Source: Acidisphaera sp. L21
GTDB taxonomy: Bacteria; Pseudomonadota; Alphaproteobacteria; Acetobacterales; Acetobacteraceae
Reading direction: 5' to 3'
Assembly: GCF_009765685.1 (NCBI RefSeq)
Contig: NZ_LMUY01000114.1
Coordinates: 34,021 to 98,020 of the forward strand
Length of the DNA stretch: 64,000 nucleotides
Shown here piece by piece: positions 52,296 through 62,300 of the stretch. The position numbers and the translations under genes were made by a program. The notes beneath the pieces were generated by a model. That model saw only the letters and a list, made by a program, of their open reading frames with translations, was not told the DNA's origin and made no database searches. Within the stretch, counting starts at the first letter, position 1. The number at the start of each line of letters is the position of its first letter.

Positions 52296-53188
52296 CGCCG
52301 CCGCCGCGGGTCGGTGAGGTCGGAGATCGCATCGCCCAGCAGGTAGAAGGCGCCGGTCATGCCGAGGATGGCCAGGCCGGGAAAGAAGGAGATCCACCAT
52401 TCCCCGGTCATCACCGCATCCTGCCCGCGCGCGATCATATTGCCCCATTCCGGGGTGTTCGGGCTGAGGCCCAGGCCCAGGAAGCCGAGGCTGGCGGTGA
52501 TCAGCGCCACGAAGGCGGCGTTGATGGAGGTGAAGGCCAAGACTGGGCCGATGCTGTTTGGGAGCAGATGGAGGAATGCGACCTGCCAGGCGCGGTTGCC
52601 GACCATGCGCGCGGCCTCGGCATAGGGCCAATTGCGCCGTGCCTGCACTTCGGCCCGGGCAAGCCGCAAATAGTCCGGGATGCCGATGAACGACATGACC
52701 ACGATGATGTTCAAGACGCCGGGCCCGACCGCCTTGACGATCAGCATGGCGAATAGCAGCCCGGGGAAGGCCTGAAACATCTCCACACCGCGTAGCAGAA
52801 CGACATCCACCACACCGCCATAATAGCCGGCGATGACCCCCAGGATGGTGCCGAGCGTCAGCGCGACGGCGACGGCGACCAGGGTGATGCCCAGGTCATA
52901 TTGCGCGCCGGTCATCAGGCGCGATAGCAGATCGCTACCCAGGCGATCGGTGCCGAGCCAGAAATCCTGGCCGGGCGGCAGGAAGCTGTCGCCCACGCCG
53001 GGTGCAAGCGGATCGTAGGGCGTCCAGAACACCGATAGCATTGCGACCGTGACGTAGACGCCCAAAATCCCCAGGCCGATCCGCATCGACCAGGACAGGC
53101 GCAGTCGGCGCCGGGTGCGGATTGTGGCCCCCGGCGCCGAGGCTGCCTCCGCCAGTTCCAGCCCTTCCAGCGGTGCGAGCGGCTTCAT
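52292..53188 (-). CDS. ABC transporter permease, DppC/OppC family
   Basis: 298 aa with about six hydrophobic segments. The first follows a basic leader (TIRTRRRLRLSWSMRIGLG), and FWLGTDRLGSDLLSRLMTG matches the DppC TDxxGxD motif. The EAA loop is near AARMVGNRAWQVAFLHLLPN. Overlaps both neighbours by ATGA. Forms the transmembrane channel with the 53185-54201 product. Confidence 0.94.
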   Translation of the reverse strand: MKPLAPLEGLELAEAASAPGATIRTRRRLRLSWSMRIGLGILGVYVTVAMLSVFWTPYDPLAPGVGDSFLPPGQDFWLGTDRLGSDLLSRLMTGAQYDLGITLVAVAVALTLGTILGVIAGYYGGVVDVVLLRGVEMFQAFPGLLFAMLIVKAVGPGVLNIIVVMSFIGIPDYLRLARAEVQARRNWPYAEAARMVGNRAWQVAFLHLLPNSIGPVLAFTSINAAFVALITASLGFLGLGLSPNTPEWGNMIARGQDAVMTGEWWISFFPGLAILGMTGAFYLLGDAISDLTDPRRRR

Positions 53189-54201
53189 TGCCGGATCCGT
53201 GGATCGATGAGCATGTACAGGATATCGACCACGAGGAAGGCCAGCACATACAGCAACGAGGCGTAGATCACGAAACCCTGCAAGGCGGCGAAATCGGATG
53301 AGTCGATCGCTTGCAGCGCGTACTGCCCCAGCCCCGGCCAGCCGAAGATCGATTCAAGCAGCACGGCGCCCCCGAAGATGTGCCCGGCGACCCCGCCGAT
53401 GAGCGTGACCACCGGCAGCAATGCGTTGCGCAGGCCATGACGAAACCACACGGTCCGATTGGTGTGTCCCATGGCCGTGGCGGTGCGAATGTAATCGCTC
53501 TGCAGCGCCTCCACCATCGAGGCGCGCGTGACCCGGGCGATCGGCGCCAGCGTGGTCAAGCCCAAGGTCGCGGCGGGAAGTGCAAGCTGTTTCAGCGCCA
53601 TGAACCACAGATCTGGACGCCCCGCCGCCAGGGTGTCGATCAGCATGAAACCGGTGAGTCGCGACGGTGGATCGATACCGACCGGAAGACGGCCGACCGG
53701 ACCCGGCAGCCAGTTCAGGGTGACGAAGAATACCCAGATCAAAACCAACCCGATCCAGAATTGCGGCAGCGCCATCCCGCCTAGCGTTACGCCGCGCACG
53801 AGAAAGTCTGGCCAACGCTCCCGGTTCACCGCGGCAATGACCCCGAGCGGGACCCCCAATAGGATGCCGATCGTCAAACCGGTGAAGCCGAGTTCGAGCG
53901 TTGCGGGCAGCCGGTCCCACAGGTCGATGAGTACTGGCCGATTGGTCGAGAAGGACATGCCCAAATCGCCACGCAGCAAGGCGCTGATATAGTGGATGTA
54001 CTGAACCCAAAGCGGATCGGCCAGGCCAAGCCGTATTCGGATGAGGGCGCGGAGCGCATCGGTGGCATCCGGCGGCGCGTACAGCTCGGTTGGATCACCC
54101 GCGAAGACGCGCGCAGCGAAGAAGGTGATGGTCACCACGCCCAGTGCGACCGGCAGAACCCAAAATACACGGCGCAAGATCAAGCGAAGCAGCGGTGGCA
54201 T
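53185..54201 (-). CDS. ABC transporter permease, DppB/OppB family
   Basis: 338 aa. The N-terminal helix LLRLILRRVFWVLPVALGVV and FAGDPTELYAPPDATD fit DppB; the EAA region is SMVEALQSDYIRTATAMGHT, and the tail is VDILYMLIDPRIRQ. It lies 5 nt downstream of the flavin monooxygenase gene, so the enzyme and importer share a transcript. The monooxygenase probably acts on the imported ligand. Confidence 0.94.
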   Translation of the reverse strand: MPPLLRLILRRVFWVLPVALGVVTITFFAARVFAGDPTELYAPPDATDALRALIRIRLGLADPLWVQYIHYISALLRGDLGMSFSTNRPVLIDLWDRLPATLELGFTGLTIGILLGVPLGVIAAVNRERWPDFLVRGVTLGGMALPQFWIGLVLIWVFFVTLNWLPGPVGRLPVGIDPPSRLTGFMLIDTLAAGRPDLWFMALKQLALPAATLGLTTLAPIARVTRASMVEALQSDYIRTATAMGHTNRTVWFRHGLRNALLPVVTLIGGVAGHIFGGAVLLESIFGWPGLGQYALQAIDSSDFAALQGFVIYASLLYVLAFLVVDILYMLIDPRIRQ

Positions 54202-54206
54202 GGCGC

Positions 54207-55514
54207 TCAGAACGCCATCAGATTGTCACGGAATTGCGCATGCTCGTATGCTGTGCGCACCACCCCGCGGTCTTGCAGCGCCGGGGTCAAGCCGTCGGCG
54301 ATTTCGGCGATATACCGCCGGGTCAGCGTGCCGGTGAGGATGAAGCCGTCGCCGCCGACTTCCTCCATGATCTCCGCCATCTGGCCAGCGACCGAGTCCG
54401 CTGTGCCATGCAGATGATCGAGCCCGTAGCGGTAATTGCGGGCGACCTCACGCAGCGTGCTGCCCTGGGCCAGGAACTGCTTCAAAGTGCCTTGCTGGCC
54501 GTTGGTTTTGAAATCCGCCAGCGGTGCGTCGATGTCATATTGGGAAAAGTCGATGTCGGTGAGCCCCGCCATGCGCGCGAGCACAAGCTCGGGCGAGGCG
54601 TTGGCTGCGATCTGCTTGCGTTCGTAGCGTTCACGCGCCTCCGCGTTGGTCTCGCCAAGGGTTGGCGAGGTGACGAACATGATCTTGCAGCTTCGTGGAT
54701 CACGTCCGAATTGGACGAGCCGGCGACGTAGATCGGCGCAGAACTCCCTCATCTGGTCCACGCCGCTATAGGCCGCGATGACGACATCCATATGATGGGC
54801 GCCGAATTGCCGACCCTGCGGTGAACTGCCGGCCTGCACCAGCACCGGATGGCCCTGCGGTGGTTGCGCGGTATTCATGGGCCCGCGTGAGGTGAAGAAC
54901 CGGCCCTTGTGCGCAATCGGGCGGACCTTGGATGGATCGACGAAGCGGTCGCGGTCGCGGTCCATCACGATGGCGTCGGCATCCCAGGACGCCCACAGCT
55001 TTAGGCAGACTTCCACGAATTCGTCGGCCATCGCGTAGCGTGAATCGTGCTCGATATGGTCGTCATAACCGTAATTCTGCGCCGCGCGCGCCGCGGTGGA
55101 GGTGACGAAATTGCAGCCCACGCGGCCGCCGGTCATCAGGTCCAAGGTTGCCATCAACCGGGCGAGTAGAAATGGCGGGTAGAAGGATGTCGAGATGGTC
55201 GGCACGATACCGAGGTGTTTCGTGGCTTGCGCCATCAGCGGCACCAGCGGCATTGGGTCGTTCTTTGAGGCGCGCATTGCGCGCTCGAGATAATAATCCA
55301 TCGACCCACCGAAACTGTCGGGTACGAAGGAGGAATCTTCCATCAGCACGAAGTCGAAACACGCACGGTCCAGCGCCCGCGCCAGGTCGAGATGGAGATC
55401 TGGTTGTGCCCAATCGCGCCCCGACGTCCCGCCCACGCCGTCTTCCATCCATGCACGCCAAACCCGTTGCCGAGGAACCAAGCGAGGTGAAAGGGACGCG
55501 GCATCGAAGACCAC
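54207..55514 (-). CDS. LLM-class FMN-dependent monooxygenase (NtaA-like), second copy
   Basis: 435 aa. DLARALDRACFDFVLMEDSS, LMATLDLMTGGRVGCNFVTS and YDDHIEHDSRYAMADEFVEV are typical of the NtaA/DszA-type LLM subgroup. The start used is GTG at 55514. A strong alternative is not apparent, since the next ATG (MEDGVGG) would remove the first strand. It is the first gene of the operon that encodes a complete dipeptide-type importer, unlike the copy at 7797, which follows hutU. Needs a flavin reductase encoded elsewhere. Probable function: oxidation of an imported N- or S-containing compound. Confidence 0.87.
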   Translation of the reverse strand: MVFDAASLSPRLVPRQRVWRAWMEDGVGGTSGRDWAQPDLHLDLARALDRACFDFVLMEDSSFVPDSFGGSMDYYLERAMRASKNDPMPLVPLMAQATKHLGIVPTISTSFYPPFLLARLMATLDLMTGGRVGCNFVTSTAARAAQNYGYDDHIEHDSRYAMADEFVEVCLKLWASWDADAIVMDRDRDRFVDPSKVRPIAHKGRFFTSRGPMNTAQPPQGHPVLVQAGSSPQGRQFGAHHMDVVIAAYSGVDQMREFCADLRRRLVQFGRDPRSCKIMFVTSPTLGETNAEARERYERKQIAANASPELVLARMAGLTDIDFSQYDIDAPLADFKTNGQQGTLKQFLAQGSTLREVARNYRYGLDHLHGTADSVAGQMAEIMEEVGGDGFILTGTLTRRYIAEIADGLTPALQDRGVVRTAYEHAQFRDNLMAF

Positions 55515-55724
55515 TCAGATCCGACTGATGCCGACTACAGCGCCAGCGCTGCAACGGGGTCAAGCCGCGCGCTGCCGATAAGACCGAGAGATTGCATGCG
55601 CTAGATGAGGATGATCAAAATTCGTGCAGAATGAAGCTGAGGCGAGCCATTCCATTGGCATTTAGGGTATGCGCTGCTGGGGCAGCTTGCTACGCTATCA
55701 CTCTAGTTTCGAGGGATTTGGCGA

Positions 55725-56672
55725 ATGGAAACCCCACTCACTCACGATTATTCGCGTGATCTCATCGGGTACGGCGCAACGCCGCCGCATCCGCAATGGC
55801 CGGGTGGCGCGCGCATAGCGGTCAATTTCGTCATGAACTACGAAGAGGGATCGGAACCTTCCTTTCTGGATGGCGAGGGACGTACGGAGACAGGCTTAAC
55901 CGAGAATCCGAACACCTCGCTCAGCGGCCGAGATCTCGCCGGGGAGGGAATGTATGAGTATGGGTCGCGCGTTGGCTTCTGGCGTCTGATGCGGCTGTTC
56001 AAGCAGCGCAATCTGCCGATGACGATTTTTGCCTGTGCGCTCGCGCTGGAGCGTCATCCGCCGGCGGCCGCTGCGATCCGTGAGGCGGGCCATGATTTCA
56101 TCTGCCATGGCTGGCGTTGGGTGGAACATTTCAAGCTGACGAAGGATGAGGAGCGCGAGCATATCCGTATGGCGATCGAAAGCCTGCAGAAGACACTCGG
56201 CAGCCGTCCGCTTGGCTGGTATTGCCGCTATGGGCCGAGCGTGAATACCCGGGCGCTGCTGGTGGAGGAAGGTGGTTTCCTGTTCGACAGCGACTGCTAC
56301 AACGACGAACTGCCATACTGGGTGCTGCAGGACGGCAAGCCGCATTTGGTGGTGCCATACTCCCTGGTGACGAATGACAGCAAGTTCGGCCGGGGCTTCT
56401 TCAGCACCGCGGACGACTATTTCACGTTCCTGCGCGACCAGTTCGACATGCTTTACGAGGAAGGCGCTGAGCAGCCGAAAATGATGTCCTGTGGGCTGCA
56501 CATGCGGATGATCGGCCATCCTGCCCGGGCGGTCGGCCTGGCAAAATTCATGGATTACATTCTGGCGCACGATAAAGTCTGGGTCTGCAAACGCACTGAT
56601 ATTGCCGATCATTGGCGCAAGGTTTTTCCATATCAGCCCGGTATGGAGCAGATTGCCAAGGTGAGCCGCTGA
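55725..56672 (+). CDS. puuE: Allantoinase, polysaccharide-deacetylase family (PuuE)
   Basis: Hydrolyses allantoin to allantoate in purine degradation, using the NodB-like fold rather than the amidohydrolase fold. It is 315 aa, as usual. Signatures: SRDLIGYGATPPHPQWPGGA near the start, VNFVMNYEEGSEPSFLDG, ICHGWRWVEHF and LGWYCRYGPSVNTRALLVEE. The ATG is 210 nt from the divergent monooxygenase start, an ample promoter region. The stop overlaps the next start (TGATG), coupling it to the ureidoglycolate lyase gene. Confidence 0.94.
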   Translation: METPLTHDYSRDLIGYGATPPHPQWPGGARIAVNFVMNYEEGSEPSFLDGEGRTETGLTENPNTSLSGRDLAGEGMYEYGSRVGFWRLMRLFKQRNLPMTIFACALALERHPPAAAAIREAGHDFICHGWRWVEHFKLTKDEEREHIRMAIESLQKTLGSRPLGWYCRYGPSVNTRALLVEEGGFLFDSDCYNDELPYWVLQDGKPHLVVPYSLVTNDSKFGRGFFSTADDYFTFLRDQFDMLYEEGAEQPKMMSCGLHMRMIGHPARAVGLAKFMDYILAHDKVWVCKRTDIADHWRKVFPYQPGMEQIAKVSR

Positions 56673-57145
56673 TGCGCTCGCTGAAGCTGGAGCCGTTGAC
56701 GGCGGAGGCCTTCGCCCCGTACGGCGATGTGATCGACCCGCCCGCCCCCGGTGAGCGCGATCTGCTGTCGGACACATTATCGGCGGTCGATGGCGCCGAC
56801 TCACCGCGTCTGTCGTTTGGGCATCCGAAGCCTTGGACGCTGCCGCTAACTGCTACGGAGATGGAGCGCCACAATCGTTCGAGCCAGTGCTTCGTGCCAT
56901 TGGACGTGTCGCGCTTCGTGGTCATGGTCGCGCCCGACAAGGACGGAAAGCCCGACGCCACGCAGCTCCGCGCGTTCGTGGCGCGTGGGGACCAGGCGGT
57001 CAACTATCACGCCGGTACATGGCATCACCCCTCACGGGCCTTGGACCGTCCGGCACGATTCGCCACACTCATGTGGACGACCGGCGAGAAGGCATTGGAC
57101 GAAGAGTGGTCGACCCTTCCAGAACCGGTGTTGCTGGTTGAGTGA
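56672..57145 (+). CDS. allA: Ureidoglycolate lyase AllA
   Basis: Splits ureidoglycolate to glyoxylate and urea, a late step of allantoin use. At 157 aa it is typical. LKLEPLTAEAFAPYGDVIDP starts the protein, and NYHAGTWHHPSRALDRPARF is the family active-site stretch. The ATG at 56672 shares one base with the allantoinase stop. The upstream frame is open but antiparallel to PuuE coding constraints. Allantoicase and uricase genes are not in the window. Confidence 0.93.
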   Translation: MRSLKLEPLTAEAFAPYGDVIDPPAPGERDLLSDTLSAVDGADSPRLSFGHPKPWTLPLTATEMERHNRSSQCFVPLDVSRFVVMVAPDKDGKPDATQLRAFVARGDQAVNYHAGTWHHPSRALDRPARFATLMWTTGEKALDEEWSTLPEPVLLVE

Positions 57146-57212
57146 CGTCACGTCGGACGCACCAAGACGATCAAGATGGATGACCTACGGTGAAACGAAA
57201 GGCGTTGATGCG

Positions 57213-57527
57213 ATGGATCAGGCAGTCGATTTTGCAGAGATCTTCGGTCGTCTGGCGAGCGAGGCGCGCAGTGAGGAGACGGCGCAACTTGGTGGCGTGA
57301 CCATACGCGCCGTGCGGATCAAGAGCGGGGGTGAAGGGCGGTGGGACCACCACGACTCGACAACCGAGACCGTCGTGGTCTGGAGCGGTGACTTTACCGT
57401 CGAGTTTCGGGACCATGTCGTAGAACTGTCCAGCGGCCAATGCTGCGTGGTGCCGATCGGCGCCGAACACCGCGGCACGTCAAAAGCCGGCGCCGAAGTG
57501 ATCCTGTTCCAGCAGGCCGCTCGATGA
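57213..57527 (+). CDS. Small cupin-domain protein
   Basis: 104 aa from the ATG at 57213; a start at 57180 is possible. The cupin motif is visible: WDHHDSTTETVVVWSGDFTV then CCVVPIGAEHRG, with His pairs and Glu in the first motif. Single-domain cupins of this size act as metal-dependent dioxygenases, isomerases or regulators. Following allA by about 70 nt on the same strand, it may belong to ureide metabolism. Function unknown. Confidence 0.78.
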   Translation: MDQAVDFAEIFGRLASEARSEETAQLGGVTIRAVRIKSGGEGRWDHHDSTTETVVVWSGDFTVEFRDHVVELSSGQCCVVPIGAEHRGTSKAGAEVILFQQAAR

Positions 57528-57625
57528 GTATTCCTGAGCAGGGTTGGCCGATCTCGCGGCCGGAACCGTTTGCGGTAGTTTGACGTTCCGCCGTTTCGGC
57601 GAACCCACGACGAGGCGCTTGTTCT

Positions 57626-57927
57626 ATGCCAGACAATCGGCTCCGCTTCCACCGCGAGGCGTTGAACGCCGTCCGCGCTGTCTGGCCGGAGCAATTGCCA
57701 TTGACCATCGTTCATGGTGCAACGGAGCAATCGGGTGCGACGAGTTGATCGATTTGGTGTTTCTTGGGAGGCCGGCGATTGCCAATCCGCACTGGCCGAT
57801 CTGGGCAGCGCGCGAGCTTGCCCATAACGATCCCTTTTCGATGTTGCCGCAAGACTGGTCATGGTGGCTGAATAATCGGCCAGGGTCGGAAAACTCGCAT
57901 GGCTGGCCGGCAGCCAAAACGGGCTAA
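57626..57927 (+). pseudogene. Remnant of an NADH:flavin oxidoreductase (old yellow enzyme) gene with internal deletion
   Basis: One frame from 57626 reads MPDNRLRFHREALNAVRAVW, then PEQLPLTIVHGAT, resembling the mid-barrel segment of OYE-family enzymes, and then stops. In another frame, 57730-57927 reads CDELIDLVFLGRPAIANPHW, then PIWAARELAHND and WSWWLNNRP, resembling the family C-terminus. The N-terminal half and the part between the pieces are missing. This looks like deletion decay rather than a working gene. Confidence 0.68.
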
Positions 57928-58083
57928 TTGACAAGCACGGCAGCGATTATGGCGCGAGGGCGTTTGGCGGTGCTTGCCATGTAGATGGCATGTTACGTTT
58001 CGTTACAGAACGGGACCCGTCCGCAATCGACATGACCGAGTGGACTGCGTAGGCTCGGCGTAATTGCGGGGAGATGATCGCCC

Positions 58084-59301
58084 ATGCGCGTCGCCCTGAG
58101 CGTCACGCTGTTATTGGCATTGAGCGGGGCTGCTGCCATCTGGTTTGGCGCCATGCCATGGGACATTCACGCGTTACGGCAGGCGACCTCGGCCTGGACC
58201 GCGCCACCCCCCGTCGCTGCGCCTGCGGCCCCGGTGGCGGTGAGAGTGGCTGCAGCCCGGACGGGTGACTTGCCGATCTACCTGTCGGGCATCGGCACGG
58301 TTCAGGCCTATAATACCGTCATGCTGAAGAGCCGGGTGGACGGCACGATCACCCAGATCCTGTTCACCGAGGGACAGGACGTGCATGCCGGCGACCCGCT
58401 GATCATCATCGACCCGCGGCCATTCCAATCGCTGCTGGCGCAGGCCCAGGCGATGCGGGTGAAGGACCAGGCGACCCTGGATGGCGCCATGCTCGACCTG
58501 TCCCGCTACGCCAACCTGGTGCTGAAGGATTTCGCCAGCCGCCAGCAACTGGACCAGCAACGCGCCACGGTGGAGGCGACGCGGGCGCAGATCGTCAATG
58601 ACGAGGCGCAGATCGCCTATGCGCAGACGCAGTTGGGCTACACCACCATCCGCTCCCCGATCGAAGGCCGGGTGGGAATTCGCCAGGTGGATGGCGGCAA
58701 CGTCGTGCATGCCAGTGACACCGGCGCGCTGGTATCGATCACGCAGTTGCGGCCGATTTCGGTGGTGTTCACCCTGCCCGCCGGTGCGGTGGCGCTGGCG
58801 CATTTGACGCCGGGCAAGGTGAGCGTTCCCGTTACCGCCTATGCGGCCGATGACGCCACCCTGCTGGATCGGGGCACGGTCGAACTGGTGGACAACACGG
58901 TCGACCCGAGCACGGGCACGATCAAGCTGAAGGCAAGTTTCCCGAACACCGACATCCATCTTTGGCCCGGCACCTTCGTGAATGGCAAGCTCGTCATCGA
59001 AACCCGCCACGACGCCGTCACCGTGCCGACCCCGGCGCTCCGTCACGGCCCCCGTGGGGATTTCGTGTGGATCGTCCGTGCGGACAGCACCGTGGTCAGC
59101 CGCGGCGTGGTCGCCGGACAGGCCGATGGCGGCCGCGTGCTGATCGAGCGCGGGCTGGAGCGTGGGACCAAGGTCGTCACCCAGGGACATTTCCGGCTGG
59201 ACGAGAACACGAAGGTCGAAGTCACGCAGGAGGAAACGCCCCGACGGTCTGGCCCCCAAACGTCGCCCCAAGCTTCGCCCCGGGCCGCCGCGCCGGGCTG
59301 A
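58084..59301 (+). CDS. RND efflux periplasmic adaptor (MdtA-like membrane fusion protein)
   Basis: 405 aa. A single N-terminal hydrophobic anchor (MRVALSVTLLLALSGAAAIW) is followed by a Pro/Ala linker, the biotinyl-lipoyl part (NTVMLKSRVDGTITQILFTE), a coiled-coil hairpin near residues 115-185 (SRYANLVLKDFASRQQLDQQ), and the beta-barrel domain (GYTTIRSPIEGRVGIRQVDG). The C-terminus is a low-complexity Pro/Arg-rich tail. It links the inner-membrane pumps to an outer-membrane channel. It precedes the first pump gene by 4 nt. Confidence 0.93.
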   Translation: MRVALSVTLLLALSGAAAIWFGAMPWDIHALRQATSAWTAPPPVAAPAAPVAVRVAAARTGDLPIYLSGIGTVQAYNTVMLKSRVDGTITQILFTEGQDVHAGDPLIIIDPRPFQSLLAQAQAMRVKDQATLDGAMLDLSRYANLVLKDFASRQQLDQQRATVEATRAQIVNDEAQIAYAQTQLGYTTIRSPIEGRVGIRQVDGGNVVHASDTGALVSITQLRPISVVFTLPAGAVALAHLTPGKVSVPVTAYAADDATLLDRGTVELVDNTVDPSTGTIKLKASFPNTDIHLWPGTFVNGKLVIETRHDAVTVPTPALRHGPRGDFVWIVRADSTVVSRGVVAGQADGGRVLIERGLERGTKVVTQGHFRLDENTKVEVTQEETPRRSGPQTSPQASPRAAAPG

Positions 59302-59305
59302 GCGT

Positions 59306-62300
59306 ATGTCCGCCCCCTTCATCCTGCGGCCGATCGCGACGACGCTGATGATCGTTGCGATCCTCTTGCTGGGTGCGCTCGGCTACCGCGTGCTGCCCGT
59401 GGCTGCCCTGCCCAGTGTCGACTTCCCGACGCTGCAGGTGACCACCAGCTTCCCCGGCGCCTCACCCGAGGTGGTGGAGACGTCGATCACCGCCCCGCTG
59501 GAGCATTATTTCGGCCAGATTTCGGGCCTCACCTCCATGGGGTCGATCAGCAGCTACGGCACCAGCCAGATCACGCTGCAGTTCAACCTCAGCCGCCCGA
59601 TCGACGCCGCAGCGCAGGATGTGCAGGCGCAGATCAATGGGGCGGAGGGTTGGATCCCCCTCGCGCTGTTGCCGGGGCCGCCGACCTATCGCGAGGTGAA
59701 CCCTGCCGACACCCCGGTCATCATCCTGGCGCTCACCTCCGACACCTTGCCGATGCAGGAGGTGGATGATTTCGCCGAGACCGTGATCGTGCAGAAACTG
59801 TCCCAGGTGCCCGGCGTCGGCGCGGTGACGGTTGAGGGTGGGCAGACGAGGGCGGTGCGCCTGCAGGCCAACCCGGCGCAACTCGCCGGGCTGGGCCTGT
59901 CGATGGAGGACGTGCGCAAGGCTGCGGCAGCCGCCACCACCGACAATCCGAAGGGGAGCCTGGACGGCCCGGCGCAGGCCTTCCAGATCGGCGCGAACGA
60001 CCAATTGTTTGGGGGCGCCGCCTATAACGACGTGGTGGTGGCCTACCGCAACGGCGCCCCGGTCCTGCTACGCGACGTCGGCCAGGCGGTCGATGGGGCA
60101 GAGAACTCCGAACTCGCGGGGTGGTTCAACGGGCGCCCGGCGGTCATCCTGGATATCCAGCGCCAGCCCGGCGCGAATACCATTGCCGTGGTCGATGCCG
60201 TAAACGCTCTGCTGCCGAAGCTGCGGGCGTCGCTACCGCCCGGGCTGAAGGTGGTGGTGGCGACCGACCGCACGGTGACGATCCGCGCCGCCATCGCGGA
60301 CGTGCAATTCACCATGATCATCACCATCGCGCTCGTGGTGCTGGTGATCTTCTTGTTCCTTCGCAAGCTGTGGGCGACGGTGATCCCCAGCGTCACCCTG
60401 CCCGTCTCGCTGATCGCGACCTTCGGGGCGATGGCGCTATGCGGGTTCAGCCTGGATAATCTGTCGCTGATGGCGCTGACGGTCGCGTCGGGCTTCGTCG
60501 TGGACGACGCGATCGTCATGATCGAGAACATCGTTCGCCATATCGAGGCTGGGGAGGCGCCACTGCCGGCGGCGCTGAAGGGGGCGCGGCAGATCGGGTT
60601 CACCGTGGTCTCGCTGACGGTCTCTCTGGTGGCGGTGTTCATCCCGCTGCTGTTGATGGGCGGTGTCGTTGGCCGGTTGTTTCGGGAGTTTGCGATCACC
60701 CTGTCCTTGGCGGTGGTCGTGTCCGGCGTGGTGTCGCTGACGCTGACGCCGATGATGTGCGCCAAATTGCTGCAGCCGCACGACGCCAATGCCCGCCCCA
60801 ACGCCCTGTTCCGCATGAGCGAGGCCGGGTTCGACACCCTGTGCGCCGGGTATGTCCGCGGGCTGGACTGGGTGCTGTTGCATCGCCGGCTGACCATGCT
60901 GGGCTTCGTGCTGACGCTGGCTGCCACCGGGTGGCTGGCAGCGGTGGTCAACAAGGGGTTCCTGCCGATCCAGGACACCGGGCTGCTCATCGGCACCACC
61001 GATGCCGCGCAAGATACCTCGTTCGCTGCGATGTCCCGGCTGCAGCAGCTTGTGGCCGATATCGTCGGCCGTGACCCGGCGGTGGTGACGGTTGAAAGCT
61101 TCGTCGGCGCGGGCACCACCAACCCCACGCTCAACAGCGGGCGTATCTATATCGACATCGGCGCGCCCGACCACCGCCCCCCGGCCAGGGTGGTGATGGA
61201 GCGGTTGCGCCAGGCAGTGGCGCATGTGGACGGGATCGACCTGCACCTGCAGGCCGCGCAGGATTTTGCCCTCGAAACCCGGGTGTCTCGTACGCAATAC
61301 CAGTATCAACTGCAGGATCTGGACCCGGAGGAATTGCGGCTATGGGCCGGGCGTCTGCAGGCGGCGTTGCGCACCGAACCTGCCTTGGCCGATGTCGCAA
61401 CCGACCAGCAGGATGACGGCTTGCGAATGACCCTGACCGTGGATCGCCAGGCCGCCGCGCGCATGGGCGTCACGATGAACGACATCGACCAGACCCTGTA
61501 TGACGCGTTCGGCCAGCGCCAGATTGCGACGGTCTATTCTCCGTTGACGCAGTATCACGTCATCCTGGAGGTCGATCCGCGCTATCGCGACGACCCGGCG
61601 GTGCTGAACAAGATCTACGTCACCTCGGGCAGTTCGCAGGCCTCCACCGGCAGCGAGCTTTCCAGCGGCATCGGCGCCGGGTTTGGCCAATCCTCTCCTC
61701 CGATCCCGCTCTCCGCATTCGCTCGGGTCCAGCGCCGCCTGGCGCCGCTGGCGATCACGCATCAGGGGCTGTTCCCGGCCACCACCATTTCGTTCAACCT
61801 GGCGGCAGGCGCCTCACTCGGCCAGGGCGTGGCGGCGCTGCACCGGGCCGAACGACGGATCGGTCTGCCGGATACGGTCCAGACCAATCTGGTCGGCGCC
61901 GCGGCGGAATTCGCGTCTTCCTTGGCAAGCGAGACAGGATTGGTGCTGGCGGCGATCGTCACAGTGTACATCGTGCTGGGGGTGCTGTACGAAAGCTTCA
62001 TTCACCCGATCACCATCCTGTCCACCCTGCCCTCCGCCGGGGTCGGCGCGTTCGCCGCGTTGATGCTGGCGGGGATGGATTTGGACCTGATCTCCGTCAT
62101 CGGATTGGTGCTGCTGATCGGCATCGTGAAGAAAAACGCGATCATGATGGTGGATTTCGCCCTGGAGGCAGAGCGGGAGCATGGCATGACGCCGCTCGCC
62201 GCCATTCGCGAGGCCTGCGTGCTGCGCTTTCGCCCCATCATGATGACTACCATGGCCGCCCTGCTCGGCGCATTGCCACTGGCGCTGGGGACCGGCACCG

